Positions 51,623 to 60,983 of a stretch of DNA of 64,000 nt are shown here, piece by piece (positions within the stretch are counted from its first letter, which is position 1; every line of letters starts with the position of its first letter). Source of the stretch: Thermoanaerobacterium thermosulfurigenes (lineage in GTDB: Bacteria > Bacillota > Thermoanaerobacteria > Thermoanaerobacterales > Thermoanaerobacteraceae); contig NZ_JBPODR010000006.1 of the NCBI RefSeq assembly GCF_051201035.1, positions 50,200-114,199 of the forward strand, in the 5' to 3' direction. The notes under the pieces are model-generated. The model made no database searches and had not been told where the DNA came from. It saw only the letters and a program-made list of their open reading frames with translations. Position numbers and translations under genes: made by a program.

Positions 51623-52306
51623 TTAATCTCTCCTATCCCTTAAAATTATCAATCTAATAAGATTCATAATAGAAGCAAACGCAGCGGCAACATACGTTAA
51701 AGCAGCTGCATTAAGAACCTGCCTTGCTGGATAAAGTTCATCTCTCATGAAAAGCCCACCAGATTCGAGAAGTCTTATTGCTCTATTGCTTGCATTAAGT
51801 TCTACTGGCAATGTTATTATTTGAAACAAAACAACCGCTGAAAAGAGTATTATACCTATATCTATCAATTGTGTATATCCAAACAAAAAACCCATCAACA
51901 AAAGCGGCCATGAAATTGTCGTACCGATATTTGCCACAGGTACGATTGCATTTCTCAATTTAAGAGGAATGTATCCATTAGCATGCTGTATAGCATGCCC
52001 TGTTTCATGTGCCGCAACGCCTATAGCTGCTATAGAATCACTGCTATAAACGGCTTGAGAAAGCCTTAGCACTCTGCTTCTTGGATCATAATGATCTGTA
52101 AGGTTTCCTGGTATCATCTCAATGCTAACATCATATAGCCCCGCATCATTTAGCAATTTCCTCGCCACTTCATAAGCTCTGTATCCGTACCTGTTTCTTA
52201 CATTTGAATACCTGTTAAACGTGCTTTGTACTTTAAATTGAGCATACATTGCAAGTAAAATTGCAGGTAACAGCAATATATAAGTAGGATCATAAAACCA
52301 AAACAT
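51623..52306 (-). CDS. YugP-type membrane zinc metalloprotease
   Basis: A 227-residue membrane protease of the YugP family. It has the zinc motif HETGHAIQH (residues about 98-106, an HExxH variant), an N-terminal helix (PTYILLLPAILLAMYAQFKV) and two to three more hydrophobic segments after the motif (AIVPVANIGTTISWPLLLMG; IDIGIILFSAVVLFQIITLP; AAALTYVAAAFASIMNLI). Substrate unknown. The ATG at 52306 follows GGAGG. In clostridia it commonly sits between DUF116 and rsmB, as here; that link is from memory. Confidence 0.87.
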   Translation of the reverse strand: MFWFYDPTYILLLPAILLAMYAQFKVQSTFNRYSNVRNRYGYRAYEVARKLLNDAGLYDVSIEMIPGNLTDHYDPRSRVLRLSQAVYSSDSIAAIGVAAHETGHAIQHANGYIPLKLRNAIVPVANIGTTISWPLLLMGFLFGYTQLIDIGIILFSAVVLFQIITLPVELNASNRAIRLLESGGLFMRDELYPARQVLNAAALTYVAAAFASIMNLIRLIILRDRRD

Positions 52307-52311
52307 AAATC

Positions 52312-53064
52312 CTATCCTCCATTCGTAAAATTGATAATCGCTTTTTCGACTTCATCTAAATCTACTTTTGTGTTGAAGCAAGGGCCATACGGTCTTATAT
52401 TTATTATACCATAAACGGGTATTTTTTTCACATCTAGTATTCCACTTGTTAAGTCTCTTTCACATGCAATAGCAATGATGGCTTTTGGCTTAGTGTCCAT
52501 GACAGCTTTTCTCGCTAAAGTACCTCCAGTTGCAATTGCAATTTTCACACCATACTTTTCTTTTAATTTAACTAACTCGCCGACTTGGCATTTGCCACAT
52601 CTCCGGCAATTGTCAATGTCATTGGTAACTTTAAATTTGCACTCATTAAATTGTATACAATGTGGCATCAATATCAATAGCTCTTCAGGCAAATACTTGT
52701 TTTTTCTTAACCTTACTAAAAAATTATTCACATTTGTAAATGACTGTTGAATCTTTTCCTTCTTTAAACCAAGTATATCACCTAATATCTCCAAAAACGG
52801 ATATGCCATATCTATCAACAATAATAACGCTTTATTTAAGGCTTTATTGTTTTTCCTTCTATAAACCAAGTATAAAAATCCAATAACTGTAAAAATCAAA
52901 ATAATAGTAATTATAGAAAAAAGCAATATTACAAATCCTATTAAAAAATTGTACAAAACCGAACTCTTGCTTCTCACAATATAAAAAAGAAAAAAGATAC
53001 CTGATGACATTAACACTATTAATATGCTCAATAATCCTAAAAAAACACGCTTTTCCCCATTCAA
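52312..53064 (-). CDS. DUF116 membrane protein with cysteine cluster
   Basis: A 250-residue DUF116-family protein of unknown function. Two hydrophobic segments (about 8-30 and 38-68) lead to a cytoplasmic region with a cysteine cluster: HCIQFNECKF then CRRCGKCQVGELV, which resembles an iron-sulfur or zinc site. Later conserved parts are IAIATGGTLARKAV, AIACERDLTSGI and RPYGPCFNTKVDLDEVEKAI. The TTG start overlaps the fmt stop by 4 nt (TTGA). I cannot assign an enzyme activity; the cysteines suggest redox or metal sensing. Confidence 0.82.
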   Translation of the reverse strand: MNGEKRVFLGLLSILIVLMSSGIFFLFYIVRSKSSVLYNFLIGFVILLFSIITIILIFTVIGFLYLVYRRKNNKALNKALLLLIDMAYPFLEILGDILGLKKEKIQQSFTNVNNFLVRLRKNKYLPEELLILMPHCIQFNECKFKVTNDIDNCRRCGKCQVGELVKLKEKYGVKIAIATGGTLARKAVMDTKPKAIIAIACERDLTSGILDVKKIPVYGIINIRPYGPCFNTKVDLDEVEKAIINFTNGG

Positions 53065-54002
53065 ATTGTTATCCCCTCTAATTGCTCACCCTTTTTTATT
53101 AAGTGTCCCCTTAAATAGTCTTCAACATTCATCTTTCTCGTGCCTTCACCTTGAATTTCTATTACTTTCAACGCTTCTTTACCACATTTTATTATCAAAG
53201 TATCATCTGATTTGATAATTGTACCAGGTTTTTCATCACCAGAATAATGGTATACATCGGCAGACCAAATTTTTAACATGCTGCCATTATAGTACGTATA
53301 CGCACCAGGCCATGGCCTTAATCCTCTAATGAGATTTCTTATTTCTATGGCATCTTTTTCCCAATTTATAAGCCCCATCGATTTTTCAAGCATTGGAGCA
53401 TACGTCGCTTTGCTATCATCTTGTTTTAAACTCATTAAAGTACCATTGCACATCATGTTTATAGCATCTATTAAAACATCTCCGCCTAATATCGCTAATT
53501 TATCATGTATCGTCTCAGCATTATCTTCTTCTAATATTGGTATTGACTTTTGCAATAAAATGTCACCAGTGTCTAATCCTTTTTCCATATACATTATAGT
53601 AATGCCTGTCTCTTTTTCACCGTTTATCACAGCCCAATTTATGGGTGCAGCTCCTCTGTATTTTGGAAGCAAAGATGCATGAACATTTATACACCCAAAT
53701 TTTGGGATTTTTAAAATTTCTTCTGGAAGAATTTTACCATATGCAGCTACAACTATTAATTCAGGCTTTAATCTCCTTATTTTTTCAAATACTTCTTCAT
53801 TATTCTTTAATTTAAGAGGCTGATAGACTTCTATGCCATGTTTTATAGCAAATTCTTTTACGGGTGGAAAAGATAACTTTTTGCCTCTGCCTTTAGGTTT
53901 ATCTGGTTGTGTTATAGCTAACATCACGTTGTGGCCAAATTCAACCAATTTTTTTAGTGAAGGTACAGCAAATTCAGGTGTACCCATAAACACAATGTTC
54001 AA
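53061..54002 (-). CDS. fmt: Methionyl-tRNA formyltransferase
   Basis: Fmt formylates Met-tRNAfMet for initiation. The catalytic core is clear: LNIVFMGTPEFAVPSL, QPDKPKGRGKKL, CINVHASLLPKYRGAAPINW (Asn and His) and a C-terminal domain with LRPWPGAYTYYNG. I start at a TTG at 54002, behind GGAGG, which overlaps nothing but lies 1 nt past the def stop; an ATG at 54035 would add 11 residues and overlap def. The product is about 313 residues. It follows def, a common pairing. Confidence 0.94.
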   Translation of the reverse strand: MNIVFMGTPEFAVPSLKKLVEFGHNVMLAITQPDKPKGRGKKLSFPPVKEFAIKHGIEVYQPLKLKNNEEVFEKIRRLKPELIVVAAYGKILPEEILKIPKFGCINVHASLLPKYRGAAPINWAVINGEKETGITIMYMEKGLDTGDILLQKSIPILEEDNAETIHDKLAILGGDVLIDAINMMCNGTLMSLKQDDSKATYAPMLEKSMGLINWEKDAIEIRNLIRGLRPWPGAYTYYNGSMLKIWSADVYHYSGDEKPGTIIKSDDTLIIKCGKEALKVIEIQGEGTRKMNVEDYLRGHLIKKGEQLEGITI

Positions 54003-54003
54003 A

Positions 54004-54480
54004 TCACTCCGCCTCCATTTTTTCTTCCTCGTCATTTATTATTCTAATCGCTTTATTTACAAACAATATTCCATTCAAATGATCAATTTCATGTGACAAC
54101 GCTCTGGCTAAAAAGTCTTCTCCTTCAAGTTCTTTATATTCTCCAGTTCTGTCTTGATACCTTACTCTCACCTTTTTAGGCCGTTTGACTTCTCCTGTCA
54201 CGTTAGGAACGCTTAGACATCCTTCTTTTCCTATTTGTTCGCCTTCTTCTAATATTATTTCTGGATTTATCAATTCTATCAAACCATCTCCAACATCCAC
54301 TACCACCAGTCTTCTTAAGATACCAATCTGGTTTGCAGCAAGTCCGACGCCATCAGCATTATACATAGTTTCAGCCATGTCATCCAAAATCATAATAACA
54401 TGATCATCTATTTTATCAACGTATTTTGCCTTTTTATACAGTATAGGATCTCCAATTTTCCTAATATACCTTAATGCCAT
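54004..54480 (-). CDS. def: Peptide deformylase
   Basis: Def removes the formyl group from new N-termini. The three motifs are present: GVGLAANQIGI, EGCLSVPN and HEIDHLNGIL, giving the Cys and two His metal ligands and the catalytic Glu. The product is 158 residues. The ATG at 54480 follows AAGGAGG. It sits 17 nt after priA and its end abuts fmt, so priA-def-fmt are co-transcribed as in Bacillus. Confidence 0.97.
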   Translation of the reverse strand: MALRYIRKIGDPILYKKAKYVDKIDDHVIMILDDMAETMYNADGVGLAANQIGILRRLVVVDVGDGLIELINPEIILEEGEQIGKEGCLSVPNVTGEVKRPKKVRVRYQDRTGEYKELEGEDFLARALSHEIDHLNGILFVNKAIRIINDEEEKMEAE

Positions 54481-54496
54481 ATAAATCCTCCTTAAA

Positions 54497-56692
54497 TTAG
54501 ATTAAATTAAGCGGGTCCAAATCATACGATAGTTTGATGCCTTTCATAAAATTATGGTTATTTAAAGCATCACATATATCTTCCAAAACACTTCTTTTAA
54601 CTGATTTTACAATAATCTGCCACCTATAATTGTTTTTTATCCTTTCGATAGGAGCAGATGACGGACCTAATACTTTATTATAACTCTTTATTTCATTTTT
54701 GTTAATAGTTTTAATAATCAAATTATGTACCAATGCGGCACTAGATATCACATTATTTTTCTCTGGCCCTGATATCAATATATTTAATAAATGTGTAAAA
54801 GGAGGATACATGTATGTTTCTCTATAATGTATTTCTTCATTGAAAAAAGCCTCATAATCTTGATTTTTTGCAGCTATTATGCTATAGTTATCATCTTCAT
54901 ATGTCTGAATTATTACTCTTCCCGGCTTTTCTCCTCTGCCAGCCCTTCCAGCTACCTGTGTTAAAAGCTGAAAAGTCCTTTCACCCGACCTAAAATCAGG
55001 TATATTCAGCGTTATATCTGCCAAAATAACTCCTACCAACGTTACATTTGGTATGTCAAAACCCTTTGATATCATTTGCGTACCTATCAATATGTCTGCA
55101 TTTCCGCTTCTAAATTCATTAAAAATTTTTTCATGAGCTCCTTTTGTTTTAGTAGTATCAATATCCATTCTTAAAACTCTACTTTTAGGAAATAATCGCT
55201 TAACTTCCTTTTCTACGCGCTCCGTTCCAATGCCTAAATATCTAATTCGCTTACTTCCGCATTTAGGACACGTACGAACTGTATTGATGTTGTATCCGCA
55301 ATAATGGCACTTTAGCTTTCCATCATCTGCATGATATGTAAGTGATATATCACAATTCGGGCACTCAGGAACATACCCGCAATCCCTGCACACTACAAAT
55401 GAAGAAAATCCCCTTCTGTTTAAAAACAAAATAGTCTGTTCACCTTTAATCAAATTTTTTTTAATTTCATAATAAAGTTTTCTACTAAATATCGAATTAT
55501 TGCCGTCTGCCAATTCCCGACTCATATTGACAATTTCGACTTCAGGTAAATTAACCCCTATTCTATTGTTTAATCTTAAAAGTCTATACTCTTTATTGAG
55601 AGCTTTATAGTACGTTTCTACCTGAGGTGTTGCAGACCCCAGCAGCAAAATAGCTTTCTCTATCTCGCATCTTTTTTCCGCAACTTCTTTTACATTGTAC
55701 TTTGGTTTAAAATCAGATTGTTTATAAGTGGTTTCATGTTCTTCATCTATTATTATTAACCCTAAATTAGAAAATGGTGCAAATACTGCGTTTCTAACAC
55801 CAACGACAATTTTTACATCGCCATTTACAATTTTTCTCCATTCGTCAAATCTTTCTCCATCTGATAATCCACTATGCAAAACAGCAACTAAATTGCCAAA
55901 CCTTGAAACAAATCTTTCGATAGTCTGAGGCGTTAAAGATATCTCTGGCACCAGGACAATAGCTTCTTTCCCTAATTCGATGCATTTCTCAATAAGCTGA
56001 AGATAAACTTCTGTCTTTCCACTTCCAGTAACGCCAAACAAAAGATACTTCTCAAAAATATTTTTTCCAATGATTTTTTTTACTTCGCTTATAACTTGCT
56101 CCTGTTCTTTAGTGGGAATATGCTTTTTGGTTCTATTACAATCTGTCGCTTTAAACCTATTTATCTCCTTATAATCTACTGATACAATCCCTTTTTTAAA
56201 CAAACTGTTTACAGTTGAATAACTTACATTTAAGTCTTTTACTAGATCTGATAATGCAACCAAATCGTTTTTCTTTAAATAATTTATAATCTCAAGTTGT
56301 TTTGGAGTAATTTTACAATCATCAACAAAGCCATTATTAAGCCTAACTGTCTTTACCTTTTTTATGCCGCTTTTTGTCCCTGATGGAATAATGCACTGCA
56401 AGCTTTCAGAAATATTGCATTTATAGTAGTCTTTCATCCAAAGGGCTAAGTCTAACAATTTGTCATCAAACAATGTAATATCATTCACAACATCAACTAT
56501 CGGCTTTACCTTATCTATTGGTACATCTGTTTTTTCTGATAAATTTATAACGTAACCTTCTACTTTACTTCTATTTACAGGCACTAAAACTTTAGTACCT
56601 ATCTTTATGTCGTTTATACCATCTGGCACAATATAAGTTAAAATCCTATCGATATTTCGTGAATACTCACTTAAAACAACATCAGCAAACAT
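54497..56692 (-). CDS. priA: Primosomal protein N' (replication restart helicase PriA)
   Basis: PriA reloads the replisome at collapsed forks. The N-terminal DNA-binding region (about 1-105) begins ADVVLSEYSRNIDRILTY; the helicase core has Walker A GVTGSGKTEVYLQL, DEEH in IIDEEHETTYKQSD and QVAGRAGRGEKPGRVI. A zinc-binding insert carries eight cysteines, starting CRDCGYVPECPNCD and ending CPKCGSK. The product is 731 residues. I use the internal ATG with GGGGG 5 nt upstream; an ATG four codons earlier overlaps that site. Confidence 0.95.
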   Translation of the reverse strand: MFADVVLSEYSRNIDRILTYIVPDGINDIKIGTKVLVPVNRSKVEGYVINLSEKTDVPIDKVKPIVDVVNDITLFDDKLLDLALWMKDYYKCNISESLQCIIPSGTKSGIKKVKTVRLNNGFVDDCKITPKQLEIINYLKKNDLVALSDLVKDLNVSYSTVNSLFKKGIVSVDYKEINRFKATDCNRTKKHIPTKEQEQVISEVKKIIGKNIFEKYLLFGVTGSGKTEVYLQLIEKCIELGKEAIVLVPEISLTPQTIERFVSRFGNLVAVLHSGLSDGERFDEWRKIVNGDVKIVVGVRNAVFAPFSNLGLIIIDEEHETTYKQSDFKPKYNVKEVAEKRCEIEKAILLLGSATPQVETYYKALNKEYRLLRLNNRIGVNLPEVEIVNMSRELADGNNSIFSRKLYYEIKKNLIKGEQTILFLNRRGFSSFVVCRDCGYVPECPNCDISLTYHADDGKLKCHYCGYNINTVRTCPKCGSKRIRYLGIGTERVEKEVKRLFPKSRVLRMDIDTTKTKGAHEKIFNEFRSGNADILIGTQMISKGFDIPNVTLVGVILADITLNIPDFRSGERTFQLLTQVAGRAGRGEKPGRVIIQTYEDDNYSIIAAKNQDYEAFFNEEIHYRETYMYPPFTHLLNILISGPEKNNVISSAALVHNLIIKTINKNEIKSYNKVLGPSSAPIERIKNNYRWQIIVKSVKRSVLEDICDALNNHNFMKGIKLSYDLDPLNLI

Positions 56693-56724
56693 AAATACCC
56701 CCATAAAAAAAAGCCGCTTTTAGG

Positions 56725-57924
56725 CTATCTAATAAAAAGATTTTTTATCTCATCAAGTATTACGTGGGCTACATCGGTTTTGCTCATTAAAGGATACTCT
56801 TTTACGCTCATATTCTTGTCTATTATGCTAACTATGTTTGTATCACCTGAAAATCCAGCCCCTTCTCTTAAAACATCATTAGCTACAATCAAATCCAAAT
56901 TTTTCTTTATAATCTTATCTTTGGCACTTTCTATCAGATTTTCAGTTTCTGCGGCAAAACCGACTAAAAAAGTATTGCCTTTTTCTTTTCCAAACTCATA
57001 TAAAATATCTGGATTTCTGACTAACTTCAATACAAGATCATCGTCATTTTTCTTTATTTTGTTAGTTTCATATATCTCCGGCCGATAATCAGCAACAGCG
57101 GCAGCTCCAATAAAAATATCAACTTTACCTTTAAATTTCATAACTTCATTGTACATCTCAAGAGCAGTATTTACGTGTATAATTTCAATATCGATTGGAT
57201 CATCTATATTTGTAGGACCTGAAATCAATATAACATTAGCTCCTCTAGATTTTGCAGCCTTTGCAATTTCAAAACCCATTTTCCCAGAAGAACGATTTGT
57301 AATATACCTTACTGGATCAACTGGTTCAACTGTAGGTCCTGCAGTAACTAAAATGGTAATACCATCATAATCATTTTTTTCCATCCTTAATAATTCCAAT
57401 ATTTTTTTCTCGATATCATCAATTTTTGCTAGTTTGCCTTTACCAAATGTACCACAGGCTAATCTTCCATCTTCAGGCTCTATTATAAAATATCCAATAG
57501 ACTTAAGCTTATTTAAATTTTCTTGGAATAACATGTTTTGATACATATTTGTATTCATTGCAGGGGCAATAACAACTTTCGCATTAGTAGCCATTATAGT
57601 GGTTGTAAGCATATCATCCGCTATACCATTGGCTATTTTACCTATGATATTTGCCGTAGCAGGAACGATAGCAAACACGTCTGCCTTTTCTGCCAATGCT
57701 ATATGTTCTATTTCCCAAAACTTGGGGCTTTCAAACATATCAACGATCACTTTATTGTGTGTTAGTGATTCAAACGTCAATGGTGAAATAAATTTTGTGG
57801 CAGACTCTGTCATTATCACATCAACATTTATATTATTTTTAACAAGCCTTGAAACCAAATCTGCTGATTTATATGCAGCGATACCTCCAGTAACACCAAT
57901 GACCACATTTTTCTTATAAGCCAT
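56725..57924 (-). CDS. coaBC: Bifunctional phosphopantothenoylcysteine decarboxylase/synthetase
   Basis: CoaBC joins cysteine to phosphopantothenate (CoaB, C-terminal) and decarboxylates the product (CoaC, N-terminal). CoaC is shown by VIGVTGGIAAYKSADLVSRL, APAMNTNMYQNM and EPEDGRLACGTFGKGKLA with its active-site cysteine. CoaB (from about residue 188) has VTAGPTVEPVDPVRYITNRS, SSGKMGFEIAKAA and AAVADYRP. The product is 399 residues. The ATG at 57924 has a GAAGGTG site; it is followed by priA. Confidence 0.96.
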   Translation of the reverse strand: MAYKKNVVIGVTGGIAAYKSADLVSRLVKNNINVDVIMTESATKFISPLTFESLTHNKVIVDMFESPKFWEIEHIALAEKADVFAIVPATANIIGKIANGIADDMLTTTIMATNAKVVIAPAMNTNMYQNMLFQENLNKLKSIGYFIIEPEDGRLACGTFGKGKLAKIDDIEKKILELLRMEKNDYDGITILVTAGPTVEPVDPVRYITNRSSGKMGFEIAKAAKSRGANVILISGPTNIDDPIDIEIIHVNTALEMYNEVMKFKGKVDIFIGAAAVADYRPEIYETNKIKKNDDDLVLKLVRNPDILYEFGKEKGNTFLVGFAAETENLIESAKDKIIKKNLDLIVANDVLREGAGFSGDTNIVSIIDKNMSVKEYPLMSKTDVAHVILDEIKNLFIR

Positions 57925-57935
57925 TAAAACACCTT

Positions 57936-58145
57936 CTACTTCAAACCAAATTTTTGCCTTTCAAATGTTATAAGTCCTTCATTTATTTCTTCAGTAGCAA
58001 TTGTCACAGGTTTTTTTGAATCAGTCTCTACAAGACTCGGTTCACCGCTTATTATCTGTCTTGCACGCTTTGAAACCAAAGCACACAAAGTGTATTTACT
58101 GTCAATTTTATTCATTAAGTCTACTATCGATGGATATAAAATCAT
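57936..58145 (-). CDS. rpoZ: DNA-directed RNA polymerase omega subunit
   Basis: Omega helps assemble and stabilise the beta' subunit. The 69-residue product contains PSIVDLMNKIDSKYTLCALV, SKRARQIISGEPSLVE and IATEEINEGLITFER, the conserved omega core. Its ATG directly abuts the gmk stop (TAAATG), so translation is coupled. Between gmk and coaBC, its standard place in Firmicutes. Confidence 0.95.
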   Translation of the reverse strand: MILYPSIVDLMNKIDSKYTLCALVSKRARQIISGEPSLVETDSKKPVTIATEEINEGLITFERQKFGLK

Positions 58146-58766
58146 TTAGCATCTCTCCTTTATTTCAAGATATAATCCCTTATTTCTATCAACTCTACAT
58201 TTTTCAGCTTTTATAATCGCAAGGATTTTATCAACAGCTAAATCAACATCATCATTTATCACCACATAATTATATCTGGAGACGAAATTTATTTCTTCAT
58301 AAGCACTTTTAAACCTCTTTAAAATCTCCTCTTCAGTTTCTGTTCCTCTCTTTTTTATTCTATTCTTAAGCTCTTCCATAGACGGTGGCAAAATAAACAC
58401 AAATACACCCTCTGGATATTTGTCCTTAACTTTTAAAGCACCTTGAATGTCAATTTCTAAAATTACATCATGACCTTCATCGATATTTTTTTGTACAAAT
58501 TCTTTCGGTGTACCATAATAATTATCATACACCTTTGCCCATTCCAAAAGCATGTTACTTTCTATAAGAGTTTTAAACTTTTCAACTGTAGTGAAAAAAT
58601 AATTTTCGCCGTCAACTTCTCCATTGCGAGGTTTTCTCGTAGTCATTGATATGCTTAATTTAAGATTTTCATCTTTCTTTAAAAGTGCTTTGCAAACCGT
58701 TCCTTTTCCAGCACCTGACGGACCAGATATTACAATCAATAAACCCTTATTGTACAATAACATCAT
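58146..58766 (-). CDS. gmk: Guanylate kinase
   Basis: Gmk converts GMP to GDP, feeding GTP and ppGpp pools. The P-loop ISGPSGAGKGTVCKAL, the GMP-binding SMTTRKPRNGEVDGENY and a later RLKKRGTETEEEI-like KNRIKKRGTETEEEILKR are typical. About 206 residues. The start is uncertain: ATG at 58766 or 58763, or a TTG five codons in that is better spaced from GGGG. It follows remA by 5 nt and abuts rpoZ. Confidence 0.95.
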   Translation of the reverse strand: MMLLYNKGLLIVISGPSGAGKGTVCKALLKKDENLKLSISMTTRKPRNGEVDGENYFFTTVEKFKTLIESNMLLEWAKVYDNYYGTPKEFVQKNIDEGHDVILEIDIQGALKVKDKYPEGVFVFILPPSMEELKNRIKKRGTETEEEILKRFKSAYEEINFVSRYNYVVINDDVDLAVDKILAIIKAEKCRVDRNKGLYLEIKERC

Positions 58767-58771
58767 TCCCC

Positions 58772-59056
58772 TTAATCTTCAGATTCTTCTTCAATAATTT
58801 CCTCATCAATTATGTCTTTTGAATTAAGTCTATTTGCAACCGTCTCTGGTTGAACTGCTGATAATATTATGTGGTCACTGTCTGTTATTATAACAGCTCT
58901 AGTTCTTCTACCATATGTAGCATCAATAAGCATACCTCTGTCCCGCGCCTCTTGTATAATTCTTTTTATAGGAGCAGACTCAGGACTAACAATGGCTACT
59001 AATCTGTTTGCCGAAATAATATTGCCAAATCCTATGTTTATTAGTTTGATGGCCAT
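58772..59056 (-). CDS. remA: Extracellular matrix regulator RemA (DUF370)
   Basis: RemA is a DNA-binding regulator that activates biofilm matrix genes in Bacillus subtilis. The 94-residue product carries the conserved core IKLINIGFGNIISANRLVAI, PESAPIKRIIQEARDRGMLI, DATYGRRTRAVIITDSDHII, then an acidic tail (EEEIIEEESED-like). Matrix targets here are unknown. The ATG at 59056 follows GGAGG. Between yicC and gmk, as in Bacillus yloC-remA-gmk-rpoZ. Confidence 0.93.
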   Translation of the reverse strand: MAIKLINIGFGNIISANRLVAIVSPESAPIKRIIQEARDRGMLIDATYGRRTRAVIITDSDHIILSAVQPETVANRLNSKDIIDEEIIEEESED

Positions 59057-59069
59057 AATAATTATCCTC

Positions 59070-59945
59070 CTACTCTATATTTTGTACTTGCTCCCTTATC
59101 TTTTCAATCTGATCTTTTAATTCTATGACTCCATTTATTATGATAAGATCTATTGACTTTGAACCAATTGTATTTGCTTCTCTGTTCATTTCCTGCGTCA
59201 AGAAATCTAATTTCTTTCCTACAGGCATAGAACTATCCAGCGAAAACCTAAATTGGCTTATATGACTTCTAAGCCTTGTTATCTCTTCTGAAATACTAGT
59301 CTTATCAGCCATTACTGCCACTTCAGTTAAAAACCTGTTCTGATCAAGTTCACCACCAATAAGCTCATTTATACGGGTTTCAAGTTTTTTCTTATACTCA
59401 TTTATAACGGCAGGTCCTCTTTCCTCTATCTTATCAATTATACCATTTAGCATGTCCAATCTATTTATTATATCGTCTTTTAATTTTATACCTTCTAAAA
59501 CCCTCATGTCAATTAAATTTTTAATGCTCATATCTAATGCTTTTTCTACGATAGTCCAAACGTTGTCTATGTCTACATTAACGCTTTTCACATCTATTAT
59601 TCCCGGTATTGATAGAATATCGCTCAATTTTATGTCATCCGTAAGATTAACACTTTTTTTTAAGTCATGAATTATATTTATGTATTGGTTTAAAAGATCG
59701 TAATTTAACTCAAGAGAATCAAGACTTTTTTCGTAAGCCTCAAGAGAAATATTTATCTCTACTCTACCTCTTTTAATGCTTTCTCCAATTTTTAGCCTTA
59801 TCCTATCCTCTAACCCACTTAAAACTTTCGGAAGTTTTACCGACAAATCTAAAAACCGGTGGTTTAAACTTTTTATTTCAGTTAAAACGTGAAAGCCATT
59901 TTCGTTTGCTTCACCTCTGCCAAAACCAGTCATGCTTTTTATCAT
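59070..59945 (-). CDS. YicC/YloC family endoribonuclease
   Basis: A 291-residue YicC-type protein; family members cleave RNA and help degrade small RNAs. The hallmark start MIKSMTGFGRGEANENGF, the central region with SLNHRFLDLSVKLPKVLSGL and the C-terminal FLTQEMNREANTIGSKS are all present. I start at the ATG at 59945, behind GGGTGAT; an in-frame ATG ten codons earlier lacks such a site. It follows dapF by 39 nt (dapF ends 59985) and precedes remA. Confidence 0.93.
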   Translation of the reverse strand: MIKSMTGFGRGEANENGFHVLTEIKSLNHRFLDLSVKLPKVLSGLEDRIRLKIGESIKRGRVEINISLEAYEKSLDSLELNYDLLNQYINIIHDLKKSVNLTDDIKLSDILSIPGIIDVKSVNVDIDNVWTIVEKALDMSIKNLIDMRVLEGIKLKDDIINRLDMLNGIIDKIEERGPAVINEYKKKLETRINELIGGELDQNRFLTEVAVMADKTSISEEITRLRSHISQFRFSLDSSMPVGKKLDFLTQEMNREANTIGSKSIDLIIINGVIELKDQIEKIREQVQNIE

Positions 59946-59984
59946 CTTATCACCCATCAATATTATAATCAACATTATTTCCTT

Positions 59985-60818
59985 CTAAACAATATCTATA
60001 TCACCAGTAAAAACTTTTTCGGCTTTACCTGTTAAATAAATATTGTTATCAGATGTCCATTCAATATACAAATCTCCTCTTTTAAAATGAACATAAACAT
60101 CCCTCTTTGTCCTATCTGTTAATGCAGAAGCCACAGCTGAAGCGCAAGCACCCGTACCGCAAGCAAGAGTCAAGCCTGCACCTCTTTCCCAAGTTCTCAC
60201 CGTAATATTATTTTTATCTTCAACTTTGACAAAATCAACATTTGTTCCACGTGGAAATATATGTAATTTTTCGATTAACGGTCCTACATTCACAATCATA
60301 TTTTCGTCAATAGAATCAACAAAAATAACAGTATGCGGTACGCCAATTAGTAACGATGTCACAGTATAAGCTCTTCCATCTATTTTTATCGTTTCTTCTA
60401 TAAATTGATTTTTATCTGTTTTTACTGGAATTAAATCAGGCCTAAAAATAGGATTGCCCATGTGAACTCTTACTTTATCCACATTATCATTTTCAAATAT
60501 TAATTCTGGCATTACAATGCCAGACAATGTCTCAACTGACATTTTTCCTTTTGAAACTATACCATTTTCATAGACATATTTTGCAAAACAGCGCGCTCCA
60601 TTCCCACACATTTCTGCTTCACTGCCATCCGAATTGATTATTCTCATCTTAATATCTGCTATTCCAGATGGCTCCACTATCAAAAGACCATCGCCGCCTA
60701 TGCCAAAATGTCTATCACATAATTTTCTCGCTAACACGTCATACTCTAACTCTTTGTTTTCTAAATTTTCTAAGACTATAAAATCATTACCTAATCCAGT
60801 CATCTTTGTAAACTTCAT
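59985..60818 (-). CDS. dapF: Diaminopimelate epimerase
   Basis: DapF converts LL- to meso-diaminopimelate for peptidoglycan and lysine. Both catalytic cysteines are visible, in MCGNGARCFAKY near residue 72 and LACGTGACASAVAS near 215, and the N-terminal KFTKMTGLGNDFIVLE is canonical. I use the ATG at 60818 with AGGAG; an ATG 27 codons upstream would add a nonhomologous extension running over the promoter. The product is 277 residues. Divergent from rqcH. Confidence 0.95.
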   Translation of the reverse strand: MKFTKMTGLGNDFIVLENLENKELEYDVLARKLCDRHFGIGGDGLLIVEPSGIADIKMRIINSDGSEAEMCGNGARCFAKYVYENGIVSKGKMSVETLSGIVMPELIFENDNVDKVRVHMGNPIFRPDLIPVKTDKNQFIEETIKIDGRAYTVTSLLIGVPHTVIFVDSIDENMIVNVGPLIEKLHIFPRGTNVDFVKVEDKNNITVRTWERGAGLTLACGTGACASAVASALTDRTKRDVYVHFKRGDLYIEWTSDNNIYLTGKAEKVFTGDIDIV

Positions 60819-60854
60819 AACTTTTTCACTCCTTACAACAAATAACGCATATAT

Positions 60855-60863
60855 ATTATAACA
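60855..60863 (-). promoter_or_regulatory. Extended -10 promoter element of dapF
   Basis: On the minus strand TGTTATAAT is a perfect extended -10 (TGnTATAAT), about 37 nt before the dapF start. No good -35 box is seen 17 nt upstream, which extended -10 promoters do not require. Confidence 0.55.
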
Positions 60864-60919
60864 TAAATTTATAAAAAACTGGTTATATAATTTGCTCAAT
60901 CATATCATCACTGCTTTAT

Positions 60920-60947
60920 TTGTAATAAATTTATGCCGTGGTATACT
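60920..60947 (+). promoter_or_regulatory. Probable promoter of rqcH
   Basis: TTGTAA (60920-60925) and TATACT (60942-60947) are 16 nt apart, about 36 nt upstream of the rqcH ATG. It diverges from the dapF promoter. Confidence 0.55.
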
Positions 60948-60983
60948 ATTAAGTAGAATTGCATTTAGAAAGGAATGTTCAAC

